From positions 1-61,978 of the IMG/VR virus record IMGVR_UViG_3300037042_000313: a DNA stretch of 61,978 nt; one strand, 5' to 3'. Shown one piece after another: positions 54,199 to 61,978 of the stretch. Within the stretch, counting starts at the first letter, position 1. Every line of letters begins with the position of its first letter. The notes beneath the pieces are model-generated. The model was not told the DNA's origin and searched no databases. It saw only the letters and a list, made by a program, of their open reading frames with translations. Source of the DNA: a virus. The position numbers were made by a program, and so were the translations under genes.

Positions 54199-55068
54199 TT
54201 AAGCCACGCCCAAACCGGCGTAGTAAGCGTGTTGAGCAAAGTTCAGCTTAACCAGAACTTCCGTGTACTGCGTAATAACAATGGTAGACGACGCAGGGAT
54301 CGTGATAACCGAACCGGGAACCGCAACAGCAAGGTTCAAGAAGCCCGTTTGCGCGCCCGTGGTGCCAGCAGCGAAGTCCGATTGCACGTACGAACCGGTT
54401 TGGACCGTCTGGCCGTTAGCAGCAATGTATGCCACATCCGAACCAGCGAAAGCCTTACCAGTCAGCGGGCTAGTGAACGTCACAGTGGTCGTCGAAGAAC
54501 TACCAACACCCGTAACCGCGACCGCCGATTCCTCAACCACGTCAATGACGCGCAGGGGGAACGTAACCGTGGTAGCAGGAGCGCCAGCGCCAGTAACCGA
54601 AGCCACAGCGTTCAGCGAGTTGCCCGTAGACGTTTGACCCGACAGGTCCACGTTGTTAATACACTGCACGTTTTGGCCGATAAGAGCCTTACTAGCAGCG
54701 CCAATAACCGTCGTAGCCGAGCAAACAGCGGCCTTGAACACGGTATCAGGGTCTTCGCAGACGATTGCCACTGCATCACCAGCTTGCGTACCGCTAGGCC
54801 AGTATTGCGAGAAGGTAAGCTGCTTGGTCAGGGGGTTCGTGAACGAACAGCCCAAGAAGATACCAGCCGGGAAGATGGTCGAAGAACCAGCCGTCACAGC
54901 CAGACGGATGACGTTGCCGCGATTAAGCTGCACGAAGTCACCGAAGTAGATGTTACTTGCGTAACCATATTGGATCGGGTAGCTACGGGTCGCGCCCGAG
55001 AACACCTGACCACCGATCAAATTGATCGGCTTTAGCCCGTATGGGGCCGAAACAGTCGGATAAGCCAT
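54199..55068 (-). CDS. Head protein, possible decoration, 289 aa
   Basis: MAYPTVSAPYGLKPINLIGG then FSGATRSYPIQYGYASNIYF and a Thr/Ala/Val/Ser-rich beta domain; near the end NFAQHAYYAGLGV. This is a recurrent protein beside gpT-like capsid genes and may be a head decoration or second capsid protein. Probably high copy number. Confidence 0.72.
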   Translation of the reverse strand: MAYPTVSAPYGLKPINLIGGQVFSGATRSYPIQYGYASNIYFGDFVQLNRGNVIRLAVTAGSSTIFPAGIFLGCSFTNPLTKQLTFSQYWPSGTQAGDAVAIVCEDPDTVFKAAVCSATTVIGAASKALIGQNVQCINNVDLSGQTSTGNSLNAVASVTGAGAPATTVTFPLRVIDVVEESAVAVTGVGSSSTTTVTFTSPLTGKAFAGSDVAYIAANGQTVQTGSYVQSDFAAGTTGAQTGFLNLAVAVPGSVITIPASSTIVITQYTEVLVKLNFAQHAYYAGLGVA

Positions 55069-55081
55069 GAAAGACTCCTAT

Positions 55082-55561
55082 TTATGAACCAGAACCGAAA
55101 GTGACCTTGGTCTTCTTATCAGAGAAAAGAGGCATCCGAGGATCACTATCACGAAGAAAGTTGTTGTCCACCGATTCCATCTGAGCCTTGTTCTGGTTGG
55201 AATAGTAATCCATCCGTTGTTTCAGGAACTCTTCTGGGATACGGCAAAGCAACAGTCCGCCCACTTCTACGTTTCCTTTGAAACGCCCTTCAGTGGTAGC
55301 GTGCATCATCAACTCAGGGTAGTCCTCTGCTTTGCAGGGTTCATACCCTTCACGTAACTTAGAAGAAATGTTCGATGGATCAGCGACACCCATAGTGGAA
55401 GTACGTACCCACCGATGTTTCCATCCCGGACGTTCATCCGGGCTAGGAAGCGTTTCAGGTGGACGCCATGCTTGTGGGCGTTGAGCCACAACACGGGATT
55501 CCAACTCACGAGCCATACGGTTTTGGGCCTTTTCAGGCGCGATGGGCTGATTCATATTCAT
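55082..55561 (-). CDS. Hypothetical head-associated protein, 159 aa
   Basis: Charged protein with PDERPGWKHRWVRTSTMGVA and VEVGGLLLCRIPEEFLKQRM. The N-terminus is disordered. Sits between scaffold and head genes, with TGA/ATG overlap to the scaffold gene. Likely an assembly factor; function unknown. Confidence 0.7.
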   Translation of the reverse strand: MNMNQPIAPEKAQNRMARELESRVVAQRPQAWRPPETLPSPDERPGWKHRWVRTSTMGVADPSNISSKLREGYEPCKAEDYPELMMHATTEGRFKGNVEVGGLLLCRIPEEFLKQRMDYYSNQNKAQMESVDNNFLRDSDPRMPLFSDKKTKVTFGSGS

Positions 55562-56538
55562 TCACCTCTTTTCAGTTGAGCAACCTGTTTCGCGTACAGT
55601 TCCAAAGGCACCCCAAGCCTACGAGCAATCGCAGCTTCTGATGCCTTCAACTTAATACGGTTAGGCGGTGTACTGCGTGTAGCCGGGGCTACTACAGTAG
55701 ATGGTTTTGTGGCACGGCGGGGGGTACTATCCTCATCCGGTTCTGATGACCTTTTCGGAGGCGGTTCATCATCCTCATCGCTCTGAGCAATATCAAACTG
55801 CTCAGGAAACCTCTTACGCATCGTCTTATCAATGGTATCAAAGTATTCTTTGCTGCCTATGAAGTCTGCACCATACTCTCGCTGCAAACGTCTGTCAAGC
55901 CCCATCGCTGCGGCGGTCATTTCTTCATCCTTACCCCACCAATCACTATTGGCTTCGACCCAGCGTTGAGTACGTGGATGTTCAATAGCTTTCGGTGCAA
56001 CGGCAGGTTGGTATTCTTTCTCCTCAACCTCGATTGGCCGCATAACTGAAGCTCGTTCCAGCTTCATCGCCGCCTGAGTAATCTCAGCGTTTGCATCGGT
56101 AAGAGCGTCGGCATCACCGCTCTCGTACGCCTCCTTGTACTTCTTCTTAGCTACTTGAAGTTCAGTCTCAGCGGCAGTCTTCGATGTCTCGATGTATGCC
56201 TTGCTGCCGGTAGAAAGCTGCTGTTGGAGACGTTTGTTCTCCTCGAATACCTGCTTGGCGAAGGTCTCGGCAGCGCCACGTTCCCGCTGTGCTTCTTCCT
56301 TGGCCCGACGCTCGTCGTGGTATCCACGGGTGAACTTCTTAATCCGTGCTTGTACTTTCTCGTCATACGAAGAAAGCTCTTCATCCGTAGGGTCTTCTAC
56401 GGGTTCCTTCATCGGCTTGCGATTGCGGTCACCTACCGGGGTGTCATCCTCAATCTCTACCTCAAACTTGTCGTCTTCGACAGCAGCTTTCGCTTTCTGC
56501 TTAGCCTCGATCTCGTCGGGAAACTCAAAATCGTCCAT
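55558..56538 (-). CDS. Scaffolding protein, 326 aa
   Basis: Highly charged and helical: acidic N-terminus (DDFEFPDEIEAKQKAKAAVE), a long coiled coil (residues 60-170), a disordered acidic/proline region (DEDDEPPPKRSSEPDEDSTP) and a basic C-terminal helix (LYAKQVAQLKRGE). Charged coiled coil with a helical basic tail placed just before the capsid genes is the classic scaffold layout. Assignment by composition and position. Confidence 0.82.
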   Translation of the reverse strand: MDDFEFPDEIEAKQKAKAAVEDDKFEVEIEDDTPVGDRNRKPMKEPVEDPTDEELSSYDEKVQARIKKFTRGYHDERRAKEEAQRERGAAETFAKQVFEENKRLQQQLSTGSKAYIETSKTAAETELQVAKKKYKEAYESGDADALTDANAEITQAAMKLERASVMRPIEVEEKEYQPAVAPKAIEHPRTQRWVEANSDWWGKDEEMTAAAMGLDRRLQREYGADFIGSKEYFDTIDKTMRKRFPEQFDIAQSDEDDEPPPKRSSEPDEDSTPRRATKPSTVVAPATRSTPPNRIKLKASEAAIARRLGVPLELYAKQVAQLKRGE

Positions 56539-56548
56539 GTCTTACTCC

Positions 56549-56968
56549 TTAACTAGCACGCGTTATGCCACGCGGGTCTTGAACTACCGCCTCAACTGAG
56601 TCATCGTTGATGATGCGGAATTCACGGTTGTGAATCTTCAAACGGGTACCAGAATTGGGTCGGCAGATAACGAAATCGCCTTCCTTACACGACGGACCAC
56701 TAGGGAACCGTGTCTTATCCTTGTACGCATCGGGACCAACCTTGACTACGAACAATACTGGGGTCAGCATCTCCTCGTAGTACATGGTTTTGGAGTCCTT
56801 GATGATTCCAATTTCGCTGTTCTGATACTCTTCAATCGCATCAGGTACAACACACAAAATATGGAACGTCTTGGGGTCAGGCAACTGCTTGGCTTTTTGG
56901 TCTGTATCCTTGTTCAGGAGGCCAGACAAATCTACCGCAGCGTTTTTGAACTTAAGAAGGTCACTCAT
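56549..56968 (-). CDS. GroES-like co-chaperonin, 139 aa
   Basis: Start at ATG 56968 (MSDLLKFKNAAVDLSGLLNK), overlapping the previous gene. TFHILCVVPDAIEEYQNSEI, PVLFVVKVGPDAY, CKEGDFVICRPNSGTRLKIH and EFRIINDDSVEAVVQDP follow the GroES beta-barrel. A longer N-terminus than GroES. It may assist host GroEL in folding the capsid protein (compare T4 gp31), but chaperonin pairing is not proven by the sequence. Confidence 0.72.
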   Translation of the reverse strand: MSDLLKFKNAAVDLSGLLNKDTDQKAKQLPDPKTFHILCVVPDAIEEYQNSEIGIIKDSKTMYYEEMLTPVLFVVKVGPDAYKDKTRFPSGPSCKEGDFVICRPNSGTRLKIHNREFRIINDDSVEAVVQDPRGITRAS

Positions 56969-57158
56969 CGTCGGATTCCACTTTCTGCACAAGGTCGTTG
57001 ATAATGTTTTCTGCAAGGTTTAGACCAAGGATTACCCCGCAGACGTGACGGTACTCGTCATGACTAACTGCTCGACCGGCAGAGATGTAAGCTACCCGGT
57101 CATCCCGTAGCTTATGCATCTCTTTGACCACTACCGCTAGTACTTTATATCCGTCCAA
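56961..57158 (-). CDS. Small hypothetical protein, 65 aa
   Basis: Start TTG 57158, preceded by AAAGGG. Small helical protein (YKVLAVVVKEMHKLRDDRVA, LGLNLAENIINDLVQKVESD). Overlaps the GroES-like gene start. Not recognised. Confidence 0.65.
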   Translation of the reverse strand: MDGYKVLAVVVKEMHKLRDDRVAYISAGRAVSHDEYRHVCGVILGLNLAENIINDLVQKVESDDE

Positions 57159-57161
57159 TGT

Positions 57162-59669
57162 TTACCCTTTAGTTGAAGTTTTGCTAGGCTGGTTTCGTTG
57201 CGCTGCCCGTTGCGCCATTTGCACAGACATTTGCGCCTTATGTTTGGCAATGTCTGCACCAATCTTTGTACCGCCAAGTTCAATCTGACGATCCAGTTTG
57301 TCGCGTGCAGCGGCTGCAGTAGCACCAACCTGCATAGCCGCGATCTCTTTCTGTGCGTCAATACGATCCCGCTCGATATCAAGCTGGTCGGCTTTAGTTG
57401 CAGCGTCGATCTTTTGCTTCTCTTGCTTGAGCTTGATCTCTTGCATCTTGATTTGAAGTTCTTGCTGCTGCATCTGCACGATTGGGTCTTGCAACTGCTG
57501 CTGCGCCTTCTTCTGCTGGGCTTCTTGGCCGTGCTGCTGGAGAAGCTGCTGCGAGGCTTGCATAGTCATCATGGCAACTTGCTCGGCCATCTCAGGAGGC
57601 ATGTTCTTGGTTTGCTCCTCAGTCGGCAACGTGGTACCCATAATCTGCTCAATGCGCTTGCGGTACTCGAACGCAATATGCTCGTTGATGTGGTCCATAG
57701 CTGCACCACCAATAGCCTGAGCCTTGGGGTTATTCGCCATCAACTCTTGGATATGCGGGTCTTGCATCGCAGCCATGTGCACTTGGATGTGTGCTTGGTG
57801 GTTCTGCTGGATGAACGCCTTCACAGGCTTGCCCGTCAACAGATTCTGCGTTTCCTGCACTGGGTCGGTAGGAACTTGATCGTCCTCAACAGGAACGAGT
57901 TTTGCCGCGTCTTTGACCCCAAGAACCTCAATCATGCTGCGGTGCAACAGGGGGAGGTTGTATAGATTAGGGGCAGACTGGGCCAACTGGAACACGGCTT
58001 GATAAGTCACGATCTTCTGTGCCATCGTCGCTGCGTTCGGGTCCGACACAGGGATCACGTCCACCATGTCGTAGTCGGCCTTCTTGACCTGACGGCTAGC
58101 GTCTACTGGGTCGTAGTCATACTCCTCCGGCGTATAGTCGGCAATGATGACCTTCAGGAGCTTGAACTCCTGCTTCATGGCATAGTGCATACGGGACTGC
58201 ACAGCCGTCATCACCTTCAGAGTGCGCTCAAGAATCGCCAACGTCGTCCCGACTGGGGCGTTGCTGGACATATCCGACACCTTCATATCACCAGCAGACG
58301 CGAACGCACGCCCTTCTTGCACGATCCTGTCGAACAGGGTGTACAAAACTTGGCTTGGTTCCTTGTATGGGAGCGGTAGAATGTTATCGCGGATGCTTCC
58401 TGAAGGCACATCTACGTCCCGGAATTCGCCCGGAGCGATTGGGGTGTCATCACCCTTGATTCGCAAACCCCGGCTCTTGAGACCACCGGGGAGGTTAGAC
58501 AGCGTACCGGCATCCACTAACTGACGAATCAGCATGGTGGCGCTCTTGGCATACCCACCGATGAGGTGGATCAGACCGTAGCCATAGAAGCCGAAGCCGG
58601 GGATATATTGATAGTGGACGAAGTGCTGGCGCTTGGTATGGAGTTCATCGCCCTCGTACCAATTCCTACGGATAGCCAGAATCTCCCCCGTACCCTTCTC
58701 AACTGTCACTACGTAAGGAAGGGCAATCCCCGTCTCACGGCCCTTCTTGTCCTTATGCTCGAACCCCGGCAGGTCCAAGTCCACGTGCATCTCCAAGATG
58801 CGGAACCGCTCGTCGTTCAGGGCGGTCATGCCCGTCTCTTCGGCTTTCTGCTTCTCAATGTCATCAAGCTCATGGCTCGGCTCGCCCAACTCCACGTCGG
58901 CGTAGAACCCAGCTTCTTGCAGCTTCAGCACTTCATTCTTGGTCTTGCGCATCACGTGCGTGACCCGCTCGGCAGTCTCAAGGGATGAGGCACCATACGG
59001 AACTACGATGTCCTCGGCGGGGATAAACACCGCCATTTGACGGCCCTTGCTTGGGTCGTAGTACACCTTCTTGAACGCTGAACCGGCCAGCGGCAGATTC
59101 CACAACAGCTTCTCATGCTCGGGGCGATACTCACTCATCACCTCGGTAAGCTGGTAGTTCATGTCCTCGCGCACACGAGCAGCGGCTTCTTCACGTTTAC
59201 GGTCGATAGCCCCAACAATCAGGGTCTTGACTGGCCCCGCAGCGGGGAAAGTCTCCATCATGGACTCGGACTGGAACCGTACAACTGACTCGGTGAGCAT
59301 CGGATGGAACACGCCACATGCGCCTTGCCAAGGCTCGGTGCGCTCTTCGTACTTCAGCCCCAACAACTTCAGACCATCTACATATGTAGACATCCAATCC
59401 TTGCGATCACCAACGTCCTTGGTGAAGTCCTCGATCAAATCAGAGCCAAGGGAGTCCAAAGCGGAACCATCCATGTACTCGGCGAGGTTCGCATCGAACG
59501 TCTCAGCAGTTTCTTTCTCCGGGGTGAGGGAGATTTCCATATCACCAATGCCGATGTTTACTTCCTCGGGGTCTTCAATCTCGATCTCGATATCTGGGCT
59601 ATCTTCCGCGCCCATTTGATCCAACCCCATTGGGGCTGCGTACAACCCTTTGTCCATATTGCCAGCCAT
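57162..59669 (-). CDS. P22-like portal protein, 835 aa
   Basis: Large portal with an acidic N-terminus, a clip/stem core (ERTEPWQGACGVFHPMLTES, GYAKSATMLIRQLVDAGTLS, LPYKEPSQVLYTLFDRIVQE) and a C-terminal Gln-rich helical segment (LQQHGQEAQQKKAQQQLQDP, VQMQQQELQIKMQEIKLKQE) forming the barrel. Size and barrel fit P22-type portals that act as headful sensors. It forms the dodecameric ring for DNA packaging and release. Follows the terminase gene. Confidence 0.92.
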   Translation of the reverse strand: MAGNMDKGLYAAPMGLDQMGAEDSPDIEIEIEDPEEVNIGIGDMEISLTPEKETAETFDANLAEYMDGSALDSLGSDLIEDFTKDVGDRKDWMSTYVDGLKLLGLKYEERTEPWQGACGVFHPMLTESVVRFQSESMMETFPAAGPVKTLIVGAIDRKREEAAARVREDMNYQLTEVMSEYRPEHEKLLWNLPLAGSAFKKVYYDPSKGRQMAVFIPAEDIVVPYGASSLETAERVTHVMRKTKNEVLKLQEAGFYADVELGEPSHELDDIEKQKAEETGMTALNDERFRILEMHVDLDLPGFEHKDKKGRETGIALPYVVTVEKGTGEILAIRRNWYEGDELHTKRQHFVHYQYIPGFGFYGYGLIHLIGGYAKSATMLIRQLVDAGTLSNLPGGLKSRGLRIKGDDTPIAPGEFRDVDVPSGSIRDNILPLPYKEPSQVLYTLFDRIVQEGRAFASAGDMKVSDMSSNAPVGTTLAILERTLKVMTAVQSRMHYAMKQEFKLLKVIIADYTPEEYDYDPVDASRQVKKADYDMVDVIPVSDPNAATMAQKIVTYQAVFQLAQSAPNLYNLPLLHRSMIEVLGVKDAAKLVPVEDDQVPTDPVQETQNLLTGKPVKAFIQQNHQAHIQVHMAAMQDPHIQELMANNPKAQAIGGAAMDHINEHIAFEYRKRIEQIMGTTLPTEEQTKNMPPEMAEQVAMMTMQASQQLLQQHGQEAQQKKAQQQLQDPIVQMQQQELQIKMQEIKLKQEKQKIDAATKADQLDIERDRIDAQKEIAAMQVGATAAAARDKLDRQIELGGTKIGADIAKHKAQMSVQMAQRAAQRNQPSKTSTKG

Positions 59670-59678
59670 TTTGTGTCC

Positions 59679-61202
59679 TTAAACTGTGTAGAACCGCTCT
59701 CTGCGCGGACTTTTGAACCATTCAACTTCTTCAGCCTCGTCAGTCGGCAGTCTCAGAAACCCACCTTGACGGAACCGCATAAGAGCTAGGGTCGTCGCAT
59801 CCACCAAGTCATCGTGCTCGCCTGATGGGAACTCAGCGACTTCATCCACTAACTCCTCAGCCCAACGAGTTTGTGGTACCCACACTTTCCCAGAGGCAAT
59901 TATGTCCGAGACTGCGTTCAAACGGGCGATCTTGTCTTGACCCTTGGACGGCGTGTACTCCTGCACCGGTATGCCCATCGCTCGCAGGTCGTAAATCAGC
60001 GGAGCCCCCGATGCCTTTTTCTCGATCAATATGCCATCAGGCTCGTACTTGTTGTACTCCTTGAGCACGTCTTTCTTCAGGTCCGGGTACTCGACTCGCT
60101 TCTTATATGTGTTGAGCAAGATGATGTTAGGCCTGTTCCCGTCCTTGCGGCAGTTAAATATGCCCCACGTCGTCCCTGCGGAGTAGTCGGCACGATTGTT
60201 CTTCTCGAACGCAGTGTCCCAAGTCTGAAGTATGTAGTCGCACTCAGGCGGTTCATCTTCTTCCCACCACTGCCACCAATCTCGCTTGACGATGGCGCTC
60301 TCGTTACCAACAGGATTCTGCTGATACTGTGCTTGCCACTTTGCGTTAGGCAGTTCTTCCTTGAGCGCTTCTAGTTCTTCAATAGACCAGAACTGAGGCC
60401 ACAGTGGGTTGCCACTAGGCAGAATTGCCGGGAACTCAATGACCTCCCACTCCTCTCCACCCCGTTGAGCCGCACTCTTAAGTACCTGCCCAGTCAAATC
60501 CCTCTGACTCCAGCGCGTCATCACGATAACGATGGCTCCTCCCGGCTGCAGACGCTGCCGTGGGCCCGATGTATACCACTCGTACACTTTATCGTATACG
60601 TCTGGGTTGATAGCCGCCTGTGCAGCCTCTTGCTCTGAGTGTGGGTCGTCGATGATGAGCACATCAGCGCCCTTACCTGTCACCGCACCGCCTACACCAA
60701 TAGCGAAGTAGTCACCACCCTTGCTCGTATTCCATCTACCGGCTGCTTTCGAGTCAACTTGGAGGGAAAGTTCGGGGAAAACCTCTTTATATGTCTCGGA
60801 ATCGACCAAATTCCGCACTTTCCGACCAAAACCGACAGCTAATTCAGCCGTGTGTGAGGTTTGAATGACCTTTTTGTTTGGGAACCGCCCCAAGAACCAC
60901 GCAGGGAGTAGATAAGAGGCAAATTCGCTCTTGGTATGGCGCGGAGGCATGTTGATGATGAGCCGTTTGCACGTACCCGCAGCAACTCTCTCGAACGCTT
61001 CAGCCATTCTGCGGTGGTGAGCACCTGCAATGAACGCTGGCCAAGCCTTTTCCACGAACTTGATGAACTTCTTCTGGCAAAGCTCCCGTTCCTTCATATG
61101 CTCCAGCTTGATTAGCTGAGCTTCGAGCACGCGCATATCCGACTCAGACAACTTGCCCGAGTTAATCAGCGTTTCAATGTCTGAGAGAGTGATCTCACTC
61201 AT
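59679..61202 (-). CDS. terL: Terminase large subunit, 507 aa
   Basis: N-terminal ATPase: Walker A-like PPRHTKS (residues 86-92), Walker B VLIIDD (181-186) with TGKGAD before it. C-terminal RNase H-like nuclease: Asp329 (LQTWDTAF), Glu394 (ILIEKKASG) and HDDLVDATT (463-471). It cuts and pumps phage DNA into the capsid. Overlaps the small-terminase gene (ATGAG). Complete length. Confidence 0.97.
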   Translation of the reverse strand: MSEITLSDIETLINSGKLSESDMRVLEAQLIKLEHMKERELCQKKFIKFVEKAWPAFIAGAHHRRMAEAFERVAAGTCKRLIINMPPRHTKSEFASYLLPAWFLGRFPNKKVIQTSHTAELAVGFGRKVRNLVDSETYKEVFPELSLQVDSKAAGRWNTSKGGDYFAIGVGGAVTGKGADVLIIDDPHSEQEAAQAAINPDVYDKVYEWYTSGPRQRLQPGGAIVIVMTRWSQRDLTGQVLKSAAQRGGEEWEVIEFPAILPSGNPLWPQFWSIEELEALKEELPNAKWQAQYQQNPVGNESAIVKRDWWQWWEEDEPPECDYILQTWDTAFEKNNRADYSAGTTWGIFNCRKDGNRPNIILLNTYKKRVEYPDLKKDVLKEYNKYEPDGILIEKKASGAPLIYDLRAMGIPVQEYTPSKGQDKIARLNAVSDIIASGKVWVPQTRWAEELVDEVAEFPSGEHDDLVDATTLALMRFRQGGFLRLPTDEAEEVEWFKSPRRERFYTV

Positions 61203-61815
61203 CGTTCTGGTCTTGCTCTTGTACTTCTTGTATGTCTTGTGGCTCTTCGTACTCGGTTGGAGCTATCTTGGTATTCCCTAACTGCGCATCCAGATCGTCT
61301 AGCGGGATGATGTCCGTCACGTCTGAGTTCAACAGGCGCTTGACCCGCTCCTTGATACTGTTCTCAAGGGCTACTGATGTGGTGTGATGCACAGTTATCT
61401 CACTGCGCTCGGTGAACAGGCCAATGTCGCTGTGCTTGCCAAGTAACTCTAGTGCTCGGAGTTCCAGCTTGGGGTCTCCGCAGTCAGACAGGCTGAGCAG
61501 CTTGTTAGTTATGTAGTTCCGGGCTTGTAGCGCATCCGCAAATGAACTGAAGTCGAACCGCTTAACTAGAGCATGGGCTGCAGCGGCTTCTGAAGGAGAC
61601 GACAAATGCTTGGGGACACTTGGCTTGTCGGTACCTTGGATGAGTTCTGCAGCTCTGTGCAGGTCTTCGTCTCCATAACTGATGTCGCCACCGAGTTCTT
61701 TGAGGAAGTCGATTGTGTTTGTGGCAACAGCAATGCTATCTGCATGGGTCTTTGGCTGCTCATCAGATAGGTCAAAGGGCAGTGGGACTGCCGCAGTAGG
61801 TTCAATTTTTTGCAT
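61195..61815 (-). CDS. Small terminase subunit-like protein, 206 aa
   Basis: Start ATG 61815 (an upstream in-frame GTG at 61821 is also possible; no clear ribosome site for either). N-terminal half with helical segments (IAVATNTIDFLKELGGDISY, AAAAHALVKRFDFSSFADAL) and a C-terminal acidic tail (EEPQDIQEVQEQDQNDE). Position directly before the large terminase and length support a small terminase, which binds the packaging site; sequence alone is not diagnostic. Confidence 0.68.
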   Translation of the reverse strand: MQKIEPTAAVPLPFDLSDEQPKTHADSIAVATNTIDFLKELGGDISYGDEDLHRAAELIQGTDKPSVPKHLSSPSEAAAAHALVKRFDFSSFADALQARNYITNKLLSLSDCGDPKLELRALELLGKHSDIGLFTERSEITVHHTTSVALENSIKERVKRLLNSDVTDIIPLDDLDAQLGNTKIAPTEYEEPQDIQEVQEQDQNDE

Positions 61816-61829
61816 GTGCACCGGTATTA

Positions 61830-61955
61830 GCGGGATGTTGCCGAGAATGTAACAGAAAAATATATGGGGGTGGGGGGTGTACGAAAAGAAAAAGCATGGG
61901 GGTGGGTTCTAGGTACGTTCTCCGCCCACTCCCTAACCAGAATACAATATACCCT
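61830..61955. repeat. Terminal direct repeat, right copy
   Basis: Identical over 126 bases to positions 1-126. It is immediately upstream of the small-terminase gene on the minus strand. See the left copy for interpretation. Confidence 0.93.
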
Positions 61956-61978
61956 GGCCGCGGGGGGGTCGGGAGTTG
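61956..61978. other. Non-matching 23-bp tail
   Basis: GGCCGCGGGGGGGTCGGGAG and three further bases do not continue the left-end sequence, where a C-run follows. A chimeric or low-quality read end near a homopolymer is the simplest explanation. Confidence 0.6.

Noticed and set aside
54229-59789. Other long forward-strand frames opposite the capsid, scaffold, portal and terminase genes
   Set aside because: Antisense shadows of coding sequence; composition rich in Arg/Leu/His without motifs or ribosome sites.
1-61978. Integrase, lysogeny genes, tRNA genes
   Set aside because: No recombinase catalytic pattern, no tRNA cloverleaf and no long CI-like repressor recognised; the small HTH proteins alone do not prove a temperate life cycle.

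Overview
The window is a nearly complete, apparently circular genome of a tailed bacteriophage. A perfect 126-bp direct repeat (1-126 and 61830-61955) joins the two ends, so the unit genome is about 61,829 bp. The last 23 bases do not match the other end and look like assembly noise. Gene content suggests a podovirus-like virion: a P22-type portal with a long Gln-rich C-terminus, a P22 gp10-like DNA-stabilisation protein, a gp4-like adaptor, large ejection-type internal proteins, and no tail tape measure or tail tube. The host cannot be read from the sequence. AGGAG ribosome sites, sigma70-type promoters, a GH108 endolysin and a GTA-type holin suggest a Gram-negative (proteobacterial) host. 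All family names come from pattern recognition; no database was searched.

Layout. The left arm (about 0.5-22.1 kb) is read rightward and holds early and replication genes. Two genes come first, followed by about 1 kb of non-coding, repeat-rich DNA (1.44-2.33 kb). That stretch has three 23-bp repeats, arrays of GTTACG/CGTAAC in opposite orientation and a 17-bp inverted repeat around an AT-rich core, and is the best candidate for a replication origin. Two nearly duplicated promoter-leader units (2.34 and 4.63 kb) then start operons. The first operon carries many tiny genes. The second carries a MoxR-type AAA+ ATPase, a protein with both an HExxH metallopeptidase motif and a von Willebrand A domain, a DUF3150-like protein and further unknowns. 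After a terminator and promoter at 10.7 kb come a VRR-NUC nuclease, a family A DNA polymerase with proofreading domain, a Cas4/RecB-like Fe-S nuclease, HNH-like genes and an SNF2-type helicase. A further promoter at 17.5 kb drives a possible ssDNA-binding protein, a small HTH protein and a 952-aa primase-helicase. A strong terminator closes the arm at 22.2 kb.

The right arm (61.8 down to 22.2 kb) is read leftward and is the late region. In transcription order it holds: small and large terminase, portal, GroES-like protein, scaffold, two head proteins and major capsid protein; a terminator-promoter switch at 53.2 kb; spike-base, lectin-like and small basic virion proteins; head-tail adaptors; a long fibre/adhesin block with a glycosyltransferase and a methyltransferase embedded in it; a lysis cassette; the gp10-like stabilisation protein; and internal ejection proteins ending in a 1750-residue polypeptide.

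The most striking feature is a short palindrome, TAAC-NNN-GTTA. It occurs 21 times between 1.7 and 17.6 kb, in and between genes and several times across start or stop codons, and I found none in the late arm. It behaves like a dispersed operator or stoperator system. The AAA+/metallopeptidase-VWA module is the most interesting protein system. No integrase, tRNA, CRISPR array or reverse transcriptase was recognised.
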